A DNA stretch of 54,209 nt. Origin: an uncultured Pelagibacteraceae bacterium (GTDB taxonomy: Bacteria > Pseudomonadota > Alphaproteobacteria > Pelagibacterales > Pelagibacteraceae). Each line of letters opens with the position of its first letter. Within the stretch, counting starts at the first letter, position 1. Location of the stretch: NCBI GenBank assembly GCA_902595115.1, contig CACJOS010000007.1:1-54209 (forward strand), read 5' to 3'. Positions 44,263 to 52,647 of this stretch are shown in pieces. A program made the position numbers and the translations under genes. The notes beneath the pieces are model-generated. The model was not told the origin of the DNA. It worked only from the letters and a program-made list of their open reading frames with translations, and searched no databases.

Positions 44263-44535
44263 TTTCCTCCTTTAAAAGTTAATTTATTTTTAATTTGAGG
44301 AAGGTTTTTAATAACTGTCTCTTATAATTGATTGTTGAAAAACAGTTTTGCAATTAAAATTAAATTTAAAACCAAAAATATTTTTGTATGAGACAAATTT
44401 CATAATTTTAAAAATATCAAAATATAAAATCTAAGTAAAAGCAATTTTTAATTACAACTTATAGTTGTTACTGGTTTGCTTTTTTTCTTATATATGTTCT
44501 AATTACTTTTTAAATTTAAAAAACGGAGATAATAA
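44263..44535. promoter_or_regulatory. Divergent regulatory region between bhmT and the binding-protein gene
   Basis: This is the longest gap in the window, 273 bases and very AT-rich. On the plus side, a promoter is TTGTTA (44465-44470) and TTATAT (44488-44493) with 17 bases between. It is overlapped by the palindrome ACAACT-TAT-AGTTGT (44454-44468), a likely operator. On the minus side, a leader of up to about 250 bases precedes bhmT and contains a weak inverted repeat (AACTGT at 44313-44318 with ACAGTT at 44342-44347). SAM-V/SAM-II-class riboswitches precede bhmT in related bacteria, but I could not confirm a match here. No small gene is seen. Confidence 0.5.
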
Positions 44536-45546
44536 ATGAAAATAAAAAGAATAATTCTTTCTTTACTTGTTGCATTTGGCTTAACTTCTTTTAGTGGAAT
44601 AGCTAACGCTGCATGTGGAAAGATTTCTATTGCTAATATGAACTGGGCATCAGCTAATTTTATGGCTGAAGTTGATAAGGTTATATTAGAAGAAGGTTAT
44701 GGTTGTACTGTGGAACTAGTTCCAGGAGCAACTATGCCAACGTTTACATCGATGCAAGAAAAAGGTGAGCCAGATGTTGCTCCAGAGTTTTGGGCTAACG
44801 CTGCAATCATCGCTTTGAATAAAGCTGTTGATGAAGGTAAAATGCACTCACTTAACAAAGCGCCAATTACTGGTTTGGGTGAAGGTTGGTGGGTATTACC
44901 TCACACACTTAAAAAACATCCTGAGTTAACAACTGCTGAAGCTATTTTAAAAAGACCAGATCTTTTTCCACATCCAGAAGATCCATCAAAAGGTGGTTTC
45001 CATATTTGTCCTCCAGGCTGGAACTGTGAATTAAGTAACAGAAACCATTTTAGAGCTTGGGAAATGGAGAAAAAAGGTTGGAAGATAGTTGAAACTGGTT
45101 CAGCTGCAGGATTAGATGGTTCAATTGCTAAAGCTGCAGAAAGAGGAGAAAACTGGTTTGGTTATTATTGGTCACCAACAGCTATTATTGGTAAATATGA
45201 TATGAGAGCTGTGGATATGGGTGAATGGGGTGGTAAAGACAACTGGGATGGTTGTATTGTTTTACCAGAGCAAGAGTGTGCTAACCCTAAAAAAACTTCA
45301 TGGACAAAATCTGAAGTTTACACAATCGTAACTGATAATTTCAAAAAAACAGCTGGAAACGCTGGTATGGAATACTTTAAAAAAAGAACGTATCCAGGCC
45401 CAGTTATGAACGGTATGTTAGTTTGGATGGGTGAAAACCAAGCAGAAGGTGCTGATGCTGCAATTGAATTCCTAAAAACACAAGAGAGTGTTTGGACCAA
45501 GTGGGTTTCAAGCGGTGCTGCGAAAAAAATCAAAAAGGCACTTTAA
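44536..45546 (+). CDS. Periplasmic binding protein of a quaternary-onium ABC importer (OpuAC/ProX type)
   Basis: A 336-residue exported protein with signal peptide MKIKRIILSLLVAFGLTSFS, cleavage near ANA-AC. The mature part shows the OpuAC pattern: ANMNWASANFMAEV, APEFWANAAI, GLGEGWWVLP and GYYWSPTAIIGKYDM, with Trp residues that could build an aromatic cage. Cysteine pairs (CPPGWNC and CIVLPEQEC) may form disulfides. It is divergent from the bhmT operon and followed by a permease. An ATPase is missing from the operon. The ligand may be an onium compound demethylated by the downstream DmdA-like protein. Confidence 0.9.
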   Translation: MKIKRIILSLLVAFGLTSFSGIANAACGKISIANMNWASANFMAEVDKVILEEGYGCTVELVPGATMPTFTSMQEKGEPDVAPEFWANAAIIALNKAVDEGKMHSLNKAPITGLGEGWWVLPHTLKKHPELTTAEAILKRPDLFPHPEDPSKGGFHICPPGWNCELSNRNHFRAWEMEKKGWKIVETGSAAGLDGSIAKAAERGENWFGYYWSPTAIIGKYDMRAVDMGEWGGKDNWDGCIVLPEQECANPKKTSWTKSEVYTIVTDNFKKTAGNAGMEYFKKRTYPGPVMNGMLVWMGENQAEGADAAIEFLKTQESVWTKWVSSGAAKKIKKAL

Positions 45547-45562
45547 TTAATAGTTAAAATTA

Positions 45563-45592
45563 TCTGAACCCGTTATAATTAACGGGTTCAGA
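45563..45592 (+). other. Perfect 13-bp hairpin between binding-protein and permease genes
   Basis: TCTGAACCCGTTA (45563-45575) pairs with TAACGGGTTCAGA (45580-45592) around TAAT. No U-run follows on the plus strand, so it is not a classical terminator. Such hairpins at a binding-protein 3' end often stabilise the upstream message, giving more binding protein than permease. It lies 16 bases after the stop and 12 before the next ATG. Confidence 0.75.
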
Positions 45593-45604
45593 AATAAAAA
45601 AATT

Positions 45605-46489
45605 ATGGATTTCTTAAATAAAATTCCTGAAATGGACAGAGATGCTTTAAGAGAGTTAAAGAAGGGAATTGATTTAAGTTTTAAAGAATTTTCAAGAGAG
45701 TATGGTGACTCTATAGAGGGTTTTTTTGATCCTCTTTTACATTTTTTAATATGGTTAGAAAAACTATTAGTAAGTAGTCCATGGCCGTTAGTAATTGGTG
45801 TTTTTGGATTATTGGCATGGATAGGATCAAGAAGTATCAAATTAGTTATTGGAACAATGATTTGTTTTCTGATCATTGGATACTTTGGAATGTGGAAAAA
45901 TTGTATGGCTACAGTTGCTATAATTTCTGTTTCAACATTAGTATGTATAGTTGTAGGTATTCCAATAGGTATTTTGATGTCAAAATCTAACAGGGCAGAA
46001 AAAGCAATTTTACCAATTTTAGACATGATGCAAACAATTCCAAGCTTTGTTTATTTAATTCCTATTATAATGTTATTGGGAATTGGAAAAGTTCCTGGAT
46101 TATTAGCGGTTTGCATATATGCGCTTCCTCCAATAGTAAGGCTTACTAATTTGGGAATTCGAGAGGTCGACAAGGAGACTCTGGAGGCAAGTGAGGCCTT
46201 TGGCGCTACCCCGTTCCAAAAATTGAAATCAGTACAAATTCCGTTATCACTTCCCACGATATTTGCTGGAATAAATCAAACTATAATGATGGCTTTAGCG
46301 ATGGTCGTTATAGCTTCGATGATAGGTGTTAAAGGGCTAGGAATTCCAATTCTTCAATCAATTTCTAATCAATATTTAGCCCTTGGAATGATGAATGGAC
46401 TTGCAATTGTGGCCTTGGCCATAATTTTTGATAGAGTTACCCAGCAGTACGGTCAGAGGATCCAAAAGCATAGAGGTCAAAAAAAGTAA
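45605..46489 (+). CDS. ProW-type permease of a betaine-type ABC importer
   Basis: A 294-residue inner-membrane permease with one ProW domain. The transmembrane blocks LVSSPWPLVIGVFGLLAWIG and MMQTIPSFVYLIPIIMLLGI precede the EAA-like loop with YALPPIVRLTNLGIREVD and SEAFGATPFQKLKSVQIPLS, where the ATPase docks. It is the usual single-domain size, unlike the tandem-fused permease at 21856-23970. No ATPase gene follows; the orphan ATPase at 8631-9683 or that at 20731-21777 must be shared. Confidence 0.92.
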   Translation: MDFLNKIPEMDRDALRELKKGIDLSFKEFSREYGDSIEGFFDPLLHFLIWLEKLLVSSPWPLVIGVFGLLAWIGSRSIKLVIGTMICFLIIGYFGMWKNCMATVAIISVSTLVCIVVGIPIGILMSKSNRAEKAILPILDMMQTIPSFVYLIPIIMLLGIGKVPGLLAVCIYALPPIVRLTNLGIREVDKETLEASEAFGATPFQKLKSVQIPLSLPTIFAGINQTIMMALAMVVIASMIGVKGLGIPILQSISNQYLALGMMNGLAIVALAIIFDRVTQQYGQRIQKHRGQKK

Positions 46490-46552
46490 CCTGTTTCAAT
46501 TTGATCTCAAATTTTTATAGACAGTTTTTTCAAAATAAATAAATATCTTCCA

Positions 46553-47281
46553 ATGAACTTTTCTTTAGAAATTGGACCAAAAACAGACCTTTCCACTCTT
46601 CCTACCCTTAAGGATGTTTATATCACAATGCTTCCAGGAGGTGATTATAAAGAGACTGCGGAACAAGCTGTTAAATTAGTTCAAAATGGTTTTAATCCAA
46701 TTCCACATTTCCCGGCACGATCTATTGAAAGCGAAACACAACTAAAAGATTATATTTCTATATGTAAAGACGGGGGTGTGAAACAAGCTCTTATTATTGG
46801 AGGAAGTAGAGAACCAGTTGGTAAGTTCGATAGCTCAATACAACTTTTGGAGACAGGTTATTTTGAACAAATGAAGATAGGAATTGCTGGACATCCAGAG
46901 GGGAGTCCTGATATATCGGATTCTAAATTGGAAAAAGCAATGGAAGATAAAAAGCCTTACGCTGATTATATAGTCACACAATGGTTACTAGATCCTCAGC
47001 CTATAATTGACTTTATATCCAAGCAATCAGTACCAGTTCATGTTGGAATTACTGGGCCACTTAAAATCACTAGCCTTATTAAATTTGCTAATATTGTAGG
47101 TGCAAAAAATTCCATTAACTTTCTAAAATCTAATTTTAGTAAGGCATTAGATTTGATGAAACCTAAAGACCCTAATGAATTAATTGGGAAATTAAAAATG
47201 CATACCGATTTTTTTCACATTTATACATTCGGCGGCTTGAAGGAAACTAACAAGTGGTTGAAGGAGAATGAATATGTCTAA
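46553..47281 (+). CDS. Methylenetetrahydrofolate-reductase-family protein
   Basis: A 242-residue flavin TIM-barrel of the MTHFR family, shorter than MetF (about 290). Family signatures are PIPHFPARSIESETQL, QALIIGGSREPVG, GIAGHPEGSPDI, the ADYIVTQWLLDP region, and VHVGITGPLKITSLIKFA. The expected reaction interconverts 5-methyl- and 5,10-methylene-tetrahydrofolate. Its stop overlaps the DmdA-like gene by 14 bases. This suggests it processes the methyl-folate made there, in the oxidative direction, to feed one-carbon metabolism. The truncation relative to MetF could reflect a specialised partner or cofactor. Confidence 0.82.
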   Translation: MNFSLEIGPKTDLSTLPTLKDVYITMLPGGDYKETAEQAVKLVQNGFNPIPHFPARSIESETQLKDYISICKDGGVKQALIIGGSREPVGKFDSSIQLLETGYFEQMKIGIAGHPEGSPDISDSKLEKAMEDKKPYADYIVTQWLLDPQPIIDFISKQSVPVHVGITGPLKITSLIKFANIVGAKNSINFLKSNFSKALDLMKPKDPNELIGKLKMHTDFFHIYTFGGLKETNKWLKENEYV

Positions 47282-48629
47282 AGAGTTTGATTATTCAAAA
47301 ATGAAACATGCAACGTCTGTGAACCAATCAGACAGACACGTACCTTATAATTTAAGACAAAGTGGACCAACAAAAGTTGAATTGTTAATTTCGACAAGGG
47401 TAAGAAAATCACCTTATTGGCATTTATCAATGAGAGCAGGATGTTGGAGGGCAACTGTATACAATCGTATTTACCATCCAAGAGGTTATGTAAAAGGTAA
47501 AAATGGTGCGATGGTTGAATATAAATCAATTAAAAATGATGTAACAATGTGGAATGTTGCAGTTGAAAGACAAATTAGAGTTAAAGGCAGGGATGCTGAA
47601 AAATTTGTTAATTATGTAATTACTAGAGATGCAACAAAAATATCACCGATGAGAGCAAGATACGTAATTCTTTGTAACTATAAAGGTGGTGTCTTAAATG
47701 ATCCAATATTATTAAGAGTAGCTAAAGACGAGTTTTGGTTTAGCTTGTCAGACAGTGATATCGGTCTTTACTTGCAAGGTGTAAATGCAAATAAAAAATT
47801 TAAATGTGAAATTGATGAAATCGATGCGTGTCCTGTACAAATACAAGGTCCTAAATCTAAAGCATTAATGAAAGATTTAATTGGCAGACAAGTTGATTTA
47901 GATAATATGCCCTACTATGGCTTAGCAAAAGCTAAAGTTGGTGGAAGAGATTGTGTTATTTCACAATCTGGTTTTTCAGGTGAAGCTGGATATGAAATTT
48001 ATTTAAAGAATGCTACAAAATATGCAGATGATATGTGGAATGCAGTTTTAAAAGCAGGAAAAAAACATAAATTAAGAGTTATTGCTCCTGCTCACCACAG
48101 AAGAATTCAGGCTGGAATTTTATCTTGGGGTCAAGACTTAGATCACGAACACAATCCGTTTCAATGCAATCTTGGTTACCAAGTATCATTGTCAGGAAAA
48201 GGTGAATGGAAGAAAAAAGCCAATTATGTTGGTAAGGCTGCTTTAGAAAAAATGAAGAAGCAATTAAATGCTGGTAAAAAACCTTATAAACTCCAATTAG
48301 TTGGAATGGAATTAGGTGGAAAACCAATTACAGAATACGCTCCTGATTTCTGGTTAATTTCTAAACCAAGTGGAGGGAAACCTGTAGGATTTATTACTTC
48401 GCCTTGGTATCACCCAGAAAAAGGAATGAATATCGCAATGGGATATGTCCCTTACGATGGTACGAAAAACCCAAATGGTTTTCCAAAAGGAAAAGTTGGA
48501 ACTAAGTACAAAGTTCATTTACCAAGAAAATATTCTACAAAGCCTGGTAAACCAGTTGATGCTGTAGTTGTAGATATACCATTTACTGAATCATACTACG
48601 CAAATACTAGAGAAGTAGTTAAAGGTTAA
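47268..48629 (+). CDS. DmdA-like GcvT-family tetrahydrofolate-dependent demethylase
   Basis: A 453-residue GcvT-fold protein. It shares with DMSP demethylase DmdA, as I remember that sequence, the blocks MWNVAVERQIRVKGRDA (about residues 92-108), LNDPILLRVAKDEFWFSLSD, IQGPKSKALM, SQSGFSGEAGYEIYLKN and ILSWGQDLDHEHNPFQCN. It is longer than DmdA (about 370), with an extra N-terminal segment of some 70 residues and an expanded C-terminal end. The expected reaction moves a methyl group from an onium donor to tetrahydrofolate. The donor need not be DMSP. An ATG at 47274 is an alternative start. Confidence 0.78.
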   Translation: MNMSKEFDYSKMKHATSVNQSDRHVPYNLRQSGPTKVELLISTRVRKSPYWHLSMRAGCWRATVYNRIYHPRGYVKGKNGAMVEYKSIKNDVTMWNVAVERQIRVKGRDAEKFVNYVITRDATKISPMRARYVILCNYKGGVLNDPILLRVAKDEFWFSLSDSDIGLYLQGVNANKKFKCEIDEIDACPVQIQGPKSKALMKDLIGRQVDLDNMPYYGLAKAKVGGRDCVISQSGFSGEAGYEIYLKNATKYADDMWNAVLKAGKKHKLRVIAPAHHRRIQAGILSWGQDLDHEHNPFQCNLGYQVSLSGKGEWKKKANYVGKAALEKMKKQLNAGKKPYKLQLVGMELGGKPITEYAPDFWLISKPSGGKPVGFITSPWYHPEKGMNIAMGYVPYDGTKNPNGFPKGKVGTKYKVHLPRKYSTKPGKPVDAVVVDIPFTESYYANTREVVKG

Positions 48630-48639
48630 TTCAATATTC

Positions 48640-48663
48640 GAGGAGCGAAGTAATTCGCTCCTC
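48640..48663 (+). terminator. Hairpin after the DmdA-like gene, probable terminator
   Basis: GAGGAGCGAA (48640-48649) pairs with TTCGCTCCTC (48654-48663) around GTAA. Only a short T-stretch follows (ATTTAAG), so termination may be partial. It marks the end of the importer, MTHFR and demethylase operon. The next ATG is nine bases further on. Confidence 0.65.
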
Positions 48664-48672
48664 ATTTAAGTT

Positions 48673-49218
48673 ATGTTTGCTGTATTTTTAGATATTGTTT
48701 TTAAATCACTGAGGTTAGATAGATCTCTTTATTCAGATAATAAATATTTTGGAGAGGCTGCTATATACTTTGCTGGCCTGATAATGATTTTAGAAGGCGT
48801 TGCTGGAGCAATTGCTGCAAATAGTATTATTAAAACATCGATAGGACTTTCGGGACTAACTGCTATTTTAACATGGTTTATTTGGTCTATATTAATTTTT
48901 GTAATTGGAGTTAAGCTATTTCCAGACAAAAATAGTAAAATACCATTTAAAAAAGTTCTTATTGGTGTTGGTTATGCCCATGCACCTGGATTAATTAGGT
49001 TTTTTGCAGTCACACCAGATTTAGTTCTACCTGTAATATTTTTAACTCAATTTTGGATTTTTGCGTCTCTTATAATATCAACCAAACATGTTTTGGGACT
49101 TAAGTCTAACTTTAAATCTTTTGGTATAATTTTTTTAGCTTTCTTATTAATTGCATTTTTATCGATATCATTTGTGATTAGTAGAATGAATGCATTGCCA
49201 ATAAGTACAATTAGCTAA
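48673..49218 (+). CDS. Yip1-family membrane protein
   Basis: A 181-residue protein with about five hydrophobic segments and the Yip1-like block LIGVGYAHAPGLIRFFAV near residues 96-113. The family occurs widely in alphaproteobacteria, without a defined function. It begins just after the hairpin that ends the demethylase operon. Its last bases overlap the end of a convergent small gene by four bases. No distinct ribosome site is seen, so its start is less certain. Confidence 0.8.
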   Translation: MFAVFLDIVFKSLRLDRSLYSDNKYFGEAAIYFAGLIMILEGVAGAIAANSIIKTSIGLSGLTAILTWFIWSILIFVIGVKLFPDKNSKIPFKKVLIGVGYAHAPGLIRFFAVTPDLVLPVIFLTQFWIFASLIISTKHVLGLKSNFKSFGIIFLAFLLIAFLSISFVISRMNALPISTIS

Positions 49219-49370
49219 ACTGGAAATACTGTTTTTGAAACCCTGCAAGACTGGCAAATTTTAAAGCCGGATAAAATTAAATTTTCTGTCACACTTTCAT
49301 CTTTTTTCCCACATTCTTCACATTTATTATCAATTTCTTTGAAGTTTAATTTTTTCTCTTCTTTAGTCAT
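49215..49370 (-). CDS. Small double-CxxC zinc-ribbon protein
   Basis: A 51-residue protein that begins MTKEEKKLNFKEID and has CEEC at residues 17-20 and CQSC at residues 39-42, the arrangement of a zinc ribbon or rubredoxin-like knuckle. The ATG overlaps the end of the DUF3726-like gene out of frame, and the stop overlaps the end of the convergent Yip1-like gene. This tight fit and the four cysteines make it credible despite its size. It is the last gene of an operon that starts with an M19 dipeptidase. Function unknown. Confidence 0.78.
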   Translation of the reverse strand: MTKEEKKLNFKEIDNKCEECGKKDESVTENLILSGFKICQSCRVSKTVFPV

Positions 49371-49971
49371 TATCTGTAAGTCCTGCTCCAGCAGCTGAAT
49401 TTTTCAATTGTTCTGTCTCCTCTACAAAAGTTCCTTCTGATAATTTATAAAGTTCTTGCCATTCATTTTCTTCAAATGTGTTTTTATTCTCTATAAATTT
49501 TATTTTAATTTTTTTTGCAGCATCGATAATATTACCACTCAAATAATTAGAATAAATAGATTGGTTAAAATTTAATAAAAATTCTTTTTCATCAATATTT
49601 AAAAAAATACGTTTACCAATAATCTCAGTTGACCTACTGACAAATGGTAAAAATAATAAAGGGAATGCCATATTTTCAAAATTTATCTCATTCATCTTCT
49701 CTAAATTTATTACCTGATCTAAAAAATTTGTACCTGATATAATTGGGCAATAAGCAATATTAGAAGTATTTATTTTAGATATTAAACTAATTTTTTGAAA
49801 CTGTTTTTGATTATAAATTTTAAAATATGAATTTAAATTTTTCAAACCTGCTAATCCAAACATTTCCAGTAATCGTATATTTTTTCCTAATTCTTCTGCA
49901 ATACCCCATTCAAATCCAATGCTTTTTGAAGCTCTTTTGACAGTGGTGTCTATTTCACTAAAGCTTTTCAT
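49363..49971 (-). CDS. DUF3726-like protein, unknown function
   Basis: A 202-residue protein. The N-terminal SEIDTTVKRASKSIGFEWGIAEELGKN and the C-terminal GAGLTDND resemble the DUF3726 family as I remember it. No transmembrane segment or signal peptide is visible. It is one base downstream-overlapped with the 553-residue unknown, and followed by the small zinc ribbon. Conserved co-occurrence of these genes would suggest one complex or pathway; I cannot say which. Confidence 0.72.
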   Translation of the reverse strand: MKSFSEIDTTVKRASKSIGFEWGIAEELGKNIRLLEMFGLAGLKNLNSYFKIYNQKQFQKISLISKINTSNIAYCPIISGTNFLDQVINLEKMNEINFENMAFPLLFLPFVSRSTEIIGKRIFLNIDEKEFLLNFNQSIYSNYLSGNIIDAAKKIKIKFIENKNTFEENEWQELYKLSEGTFVEETEQLKNSAAGAGLTDND

Positions 49972-51632
49972 TAATTTATTGAATTATAAACCCAATGGTC
50001 ATCTGATGTTGTGAGCTCAGTTGGCAATGGAGCTCCTTGAAACATGCAGATCCTTAACCATTTATCTGAACGAGGATCAAATTTTACCGCACCAAAAAAA
50101 GAAAGCTTCAATCTTAGCATGTCGATTGGCATTAATTTTGAACCTATTGTATTGTCTTGAATTTCAGCATATGGAAATTTTTCTGTTATAAATGCTCTTC
50201 TTACGACATGTCTAAGGTCGTTATTATTCATTAAGAAAGTCCCTATTTTTAAACTATTTTTTTCATTTGAAATTCTTTCATACAATTTACAAATATCTCT
50301 TGCTATTGCTAATGGTTGCTCTAGATCCGAACCTTCATCTTGAAATCTGTTGGCCAGCCTAGGTTCTTCCTTGTTTTTTGATATAAACCAAAAATTTTGA
50401 TTATTTTCTTTTTTTTTAAAATCTATTTTAAGAATATCTGAGTATTTTAATTCTAAAACTTTTCTTAAATCTAAAATTGTTTTGTCTATTGGTATTGTAA
50501 AGAATTTCTCTTCATCGGCGCTCATAGTTCTTATTAGTGGATTTGTAATTTTTTCATATGGCTCCATCATCACTGAAACCATAAATTCTAAACATTCTTC
50601 TCCTAGATTATTTTTTGCCCAAATATACAAATCGTTATAAGAAAATTCTTTTTCGAAATCAAATTTTGTTAAAAAATATTGTAACAATAAATCTAAATCT
50701 TTCTTTAAATTATTGATTTTTAATAGTTGGAATTCACTTTCGGTAGTCCAATTATCAATATTTTTTTTAGAATTTTGCAGGCAACTAATTATTAGATCAA
50801 CATCTTTTTTTTTTACCTCTTTTATTTCTCTAATTTGTTTTAATGCAGTTTCTCTTGCCATTATCCAATTATTTAGTAGCAAAGGATGATTTACAATAAA
50901 TGGAGCCATCCCTAGACCAGTAGAGTTACCTATTCCTAGATTTCTGGAGATATTTGGATCTAATGTGACTGCTTTTTTGGGATTTTTACTCTTTGCAATG
51001 TGGTTAACTTGATCAAAAGTAAATTGTCTTACAAGATATACCAACATCATTTCTAATCTAAATGGACCATATATTTCTTCTCTATTTTTAATTCTAAATC
51101 TATCGGCCAGCCCAAATTTTCCTGAGCCGTAGACAGCTGTGGTTCTATAAAGGTACCCAACTTTTGCTAATTTATCCTTATCTGGTTGTTTTCCTTTTGA
51201 GAGACACTCAACGACATAATCAAAAATTCTCACTGATTTGTTTGCACGAGATAATGCAAGTTCTTTAAATGACATTCTACCAACTTCTTGTTTTGGAACA
51301 TTTTGTTTTAATCTTTCGATATCTTGTCTTGTTGGAACGCCATCAAATAGTGTAAAAGCTGCATCCCATTTTGTAGCAATCACTCTATCTGATCTTTCTT
51401 GGTCGCTTATTTTATTAGCAAAACAAATCAAAGAATAAATTCTATTTTTTTTTTTAAAAGAATAAATAACAACTCCAAAACCATTCTCGTCCAAATCTAA
51501 TAGATCTCTTTTGTATTCCCAATTTTTAAATTCCTGTAAGAAGGATCTCAAAAAAGAAAGTTTCGATTGATGAAAAGATCCAAGTCTTGATAATTTCATT
51601 ACTTCTTTTGGATCTCTTAATTGTATTTCCAT
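49971..51632 (-). CDS. Conserved protein of unknown function
   Basis: A 553-residue soluble protein without signal peptide or membrane segment. I do not recognise the family with confidence. Distinct blocks are YLYRTTAVYGSGKFGLADR near residues 165-183, RLEMMLVYLVRQFTFDQVN, NIGNSTGLGMAPF-type segment at about 240-255 and RRAFITEKFPYAEIQDN. The central glycine-rich motif suggests a ligand-binding enzyme. It overlaps the M19 dipeptidase gene and the DUF3726-like gene by one base each, so the three are translated together. Confidence 0.85.
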   Translation of the reverse strand: MEIQLRDPKEVMKLSRLGSFHQSKLSFLRSFLQEFKNWEYKRDLLDLDENGFGVVIYSFKKKNRIYSLICFANKISDQERSDRVIATKWDAAFTLFDGVPTRQDIERLKQNVPKQEVGRMSFKELALSRANKSVRIFDYVVECLSKGKQPDKDKLAKVGYLYRTTAVYGSGKFGLADRFRIKNREEIYGPFRLEMMLVYLVRQFTFDQVNHIAKSKNPKKAVTLDPNISRNLGIGNSTGLGMAPFIVNHPLLLNNWIMARETALKQIREIKEVKKKDVDLIISCLQNSKKNIDNWTTESEFQLLKINNLKKDLDLLLQYFLTKFDFEKEFSYNDLYIWAKNNLGEECLEFMVSVMMEPYEKITNPLIRTMSADEEKFFTIPIDKTILDLRKVLELKYSDILKIDFKKKENNQNFWFISKNKEEPRLANRFQDEGSDLEQPLAIARDICKLYERISNEKNSLKIGTFLMNNNDLRHVVRRAFITEKFPYAEIQDNTIGSKLMPIDMLRLKLSFFGAVKFDPRSDKWLRICMFQGAPLPTELTTSDDHWVYNSIN

Positions 51633-52600
51633 TAATTTATCCCTTTATAAAAATTAAACCAATTATTACCCAAAATTTTATTTGCTTCTTCGTCACTAAA
51701 ACCAATTTTTTTAAGACCAGTTTCTAAATTTTTAAAACCTCGTGCATCCTCAAACCAATTTGGTTGTTTGGGAAAGCCTGGTTTTGATTTGCTTCCTTCA
51801 CCAAAGTTTTTTTGTTTTGCCCATGTTCCATTTCTCATCCACTCTACAACAGTATCTGGCTGGAACAGGCATAGATCAGAACCTATTCCAACGTTGTTTA
51901 TACCCATTATTTCTACAGTTTGAGCTGTCATTTCACAAAAACTATCTAATGTGCAATTAGTACCATTTTTCAAATGGTGCGGATATAATGATAATCCTAA
52001 CATCCCTTTGCTGTCAGCAAGAGTTTTTAATAGATCTTTAGATTTATTTCTTTTTGCACTGTGCCAAAAACTAGGATTCGCATGAGTGATAGCTATTGGC
52101 TTTTCACTTATATCTATTGCGTCAAAAGTACTTTTTTCTGCTGAATGTGACATGTCAACTACTACACCAATCTTGTTCATTTCTTTTATTGCTTCTCGTC
52201 CAAAATTAGTGACACCACTATCATTTTTTTCATAACATCCAGTAGCAAGGAGAGATTGGTTGTTGTATGTTAATTGCATAAATCTACATCCATGTTCATG
52301 AACTTTACCTATTAAACCGATATCATCCTCAATAGGAGAGCAATTTTGAAAACCAAAAAAAATTGCTGTTTTTTTATCTTTTTTAGCTTTCTCAATATCA
52401 CTAAAATTTCTACCAAGAAAAATTAAATCAGAATTGTTTTTAAAATGATCATCCCATTCTTTTAATCGTTCAAGAAATTCGTCATAATCTTCATGGTAAA
52501 CAACTGTGACATGTACAGCATCCAAGCCAGCTTGTCGGTTTATTTCAAATACTTCTCTAGACCACTTGCAATATTGAAGATTATCAATTCTGTAATTCAT
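51632..52600 (-). CDS. Membrane-dipeptidase (M19) family zinc hydrolase
   Basis: A 322-residue peptidase M19 protein. The true start is the ATG at 52598-52600 (MNYRIDNLQYCKW); a longer frame to 52708 only adds a hydrophobic run that overlaps purE. Zinc-site regions are VDMSHSAEKSTFDAI, ITHANPSFWH and NVGIGSDLCLF. An M19 gene of this sort also lies in the betaine-dimethylglycine cluster of Pseudomonas aeruginosa, as I recall. It begins an operon of two unknowns and a zinc ribbon and is divergent from purE. The substrate (a dipeptide or an N-substituted amino acid) is unknown. Confidence 0.87.
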   Translation of the reverse strand: MNYRIDNLQYCKWSREVFEINRQAGLDAVHVTVVYHEDYDEFLERLKEWDDHFKNNSDLIFLGRNFSDIEKAKKDKKTAIFFGFQNCSPIEDDIGLIGKVHEHGCRFMQLTYNNQSLLATGCYEKNDSGVTNFGREAIKEMNKIGVVVDMSHSAEKSTFDAIDISEKPIAITHANPSFWHSAKRNKSKDLLKTLADSKGMLGLSLYPHHLKNGTNCTLDSFCEMTAQTVEIMGINNVGIGSDLCLFQPDTVVEWMRNGTWAKQKNFGEGSKSKPGFPKQPNWFEDARGFKNLETGLKKIGFSDEEANKILGNNWFNFYKGIN

Positions 52601-52647
52601 ATAATAAATATATATTAGTGTTAGGTTTTTTGATATTAAATATATAA

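Noticed and set aside
44263-44535. A definite SAM-V or SAM-II riboswitch before bhmT
   Set aside because: Known in SAR11 at this place, but I could not match the conserved core by eye, so I list only a region to test.
45547-46026. A 159-residue minus-strand frame opposite the permease
   Set aside because: It is antisense to conserved permease helices and has no family-like features; a composition shadow.
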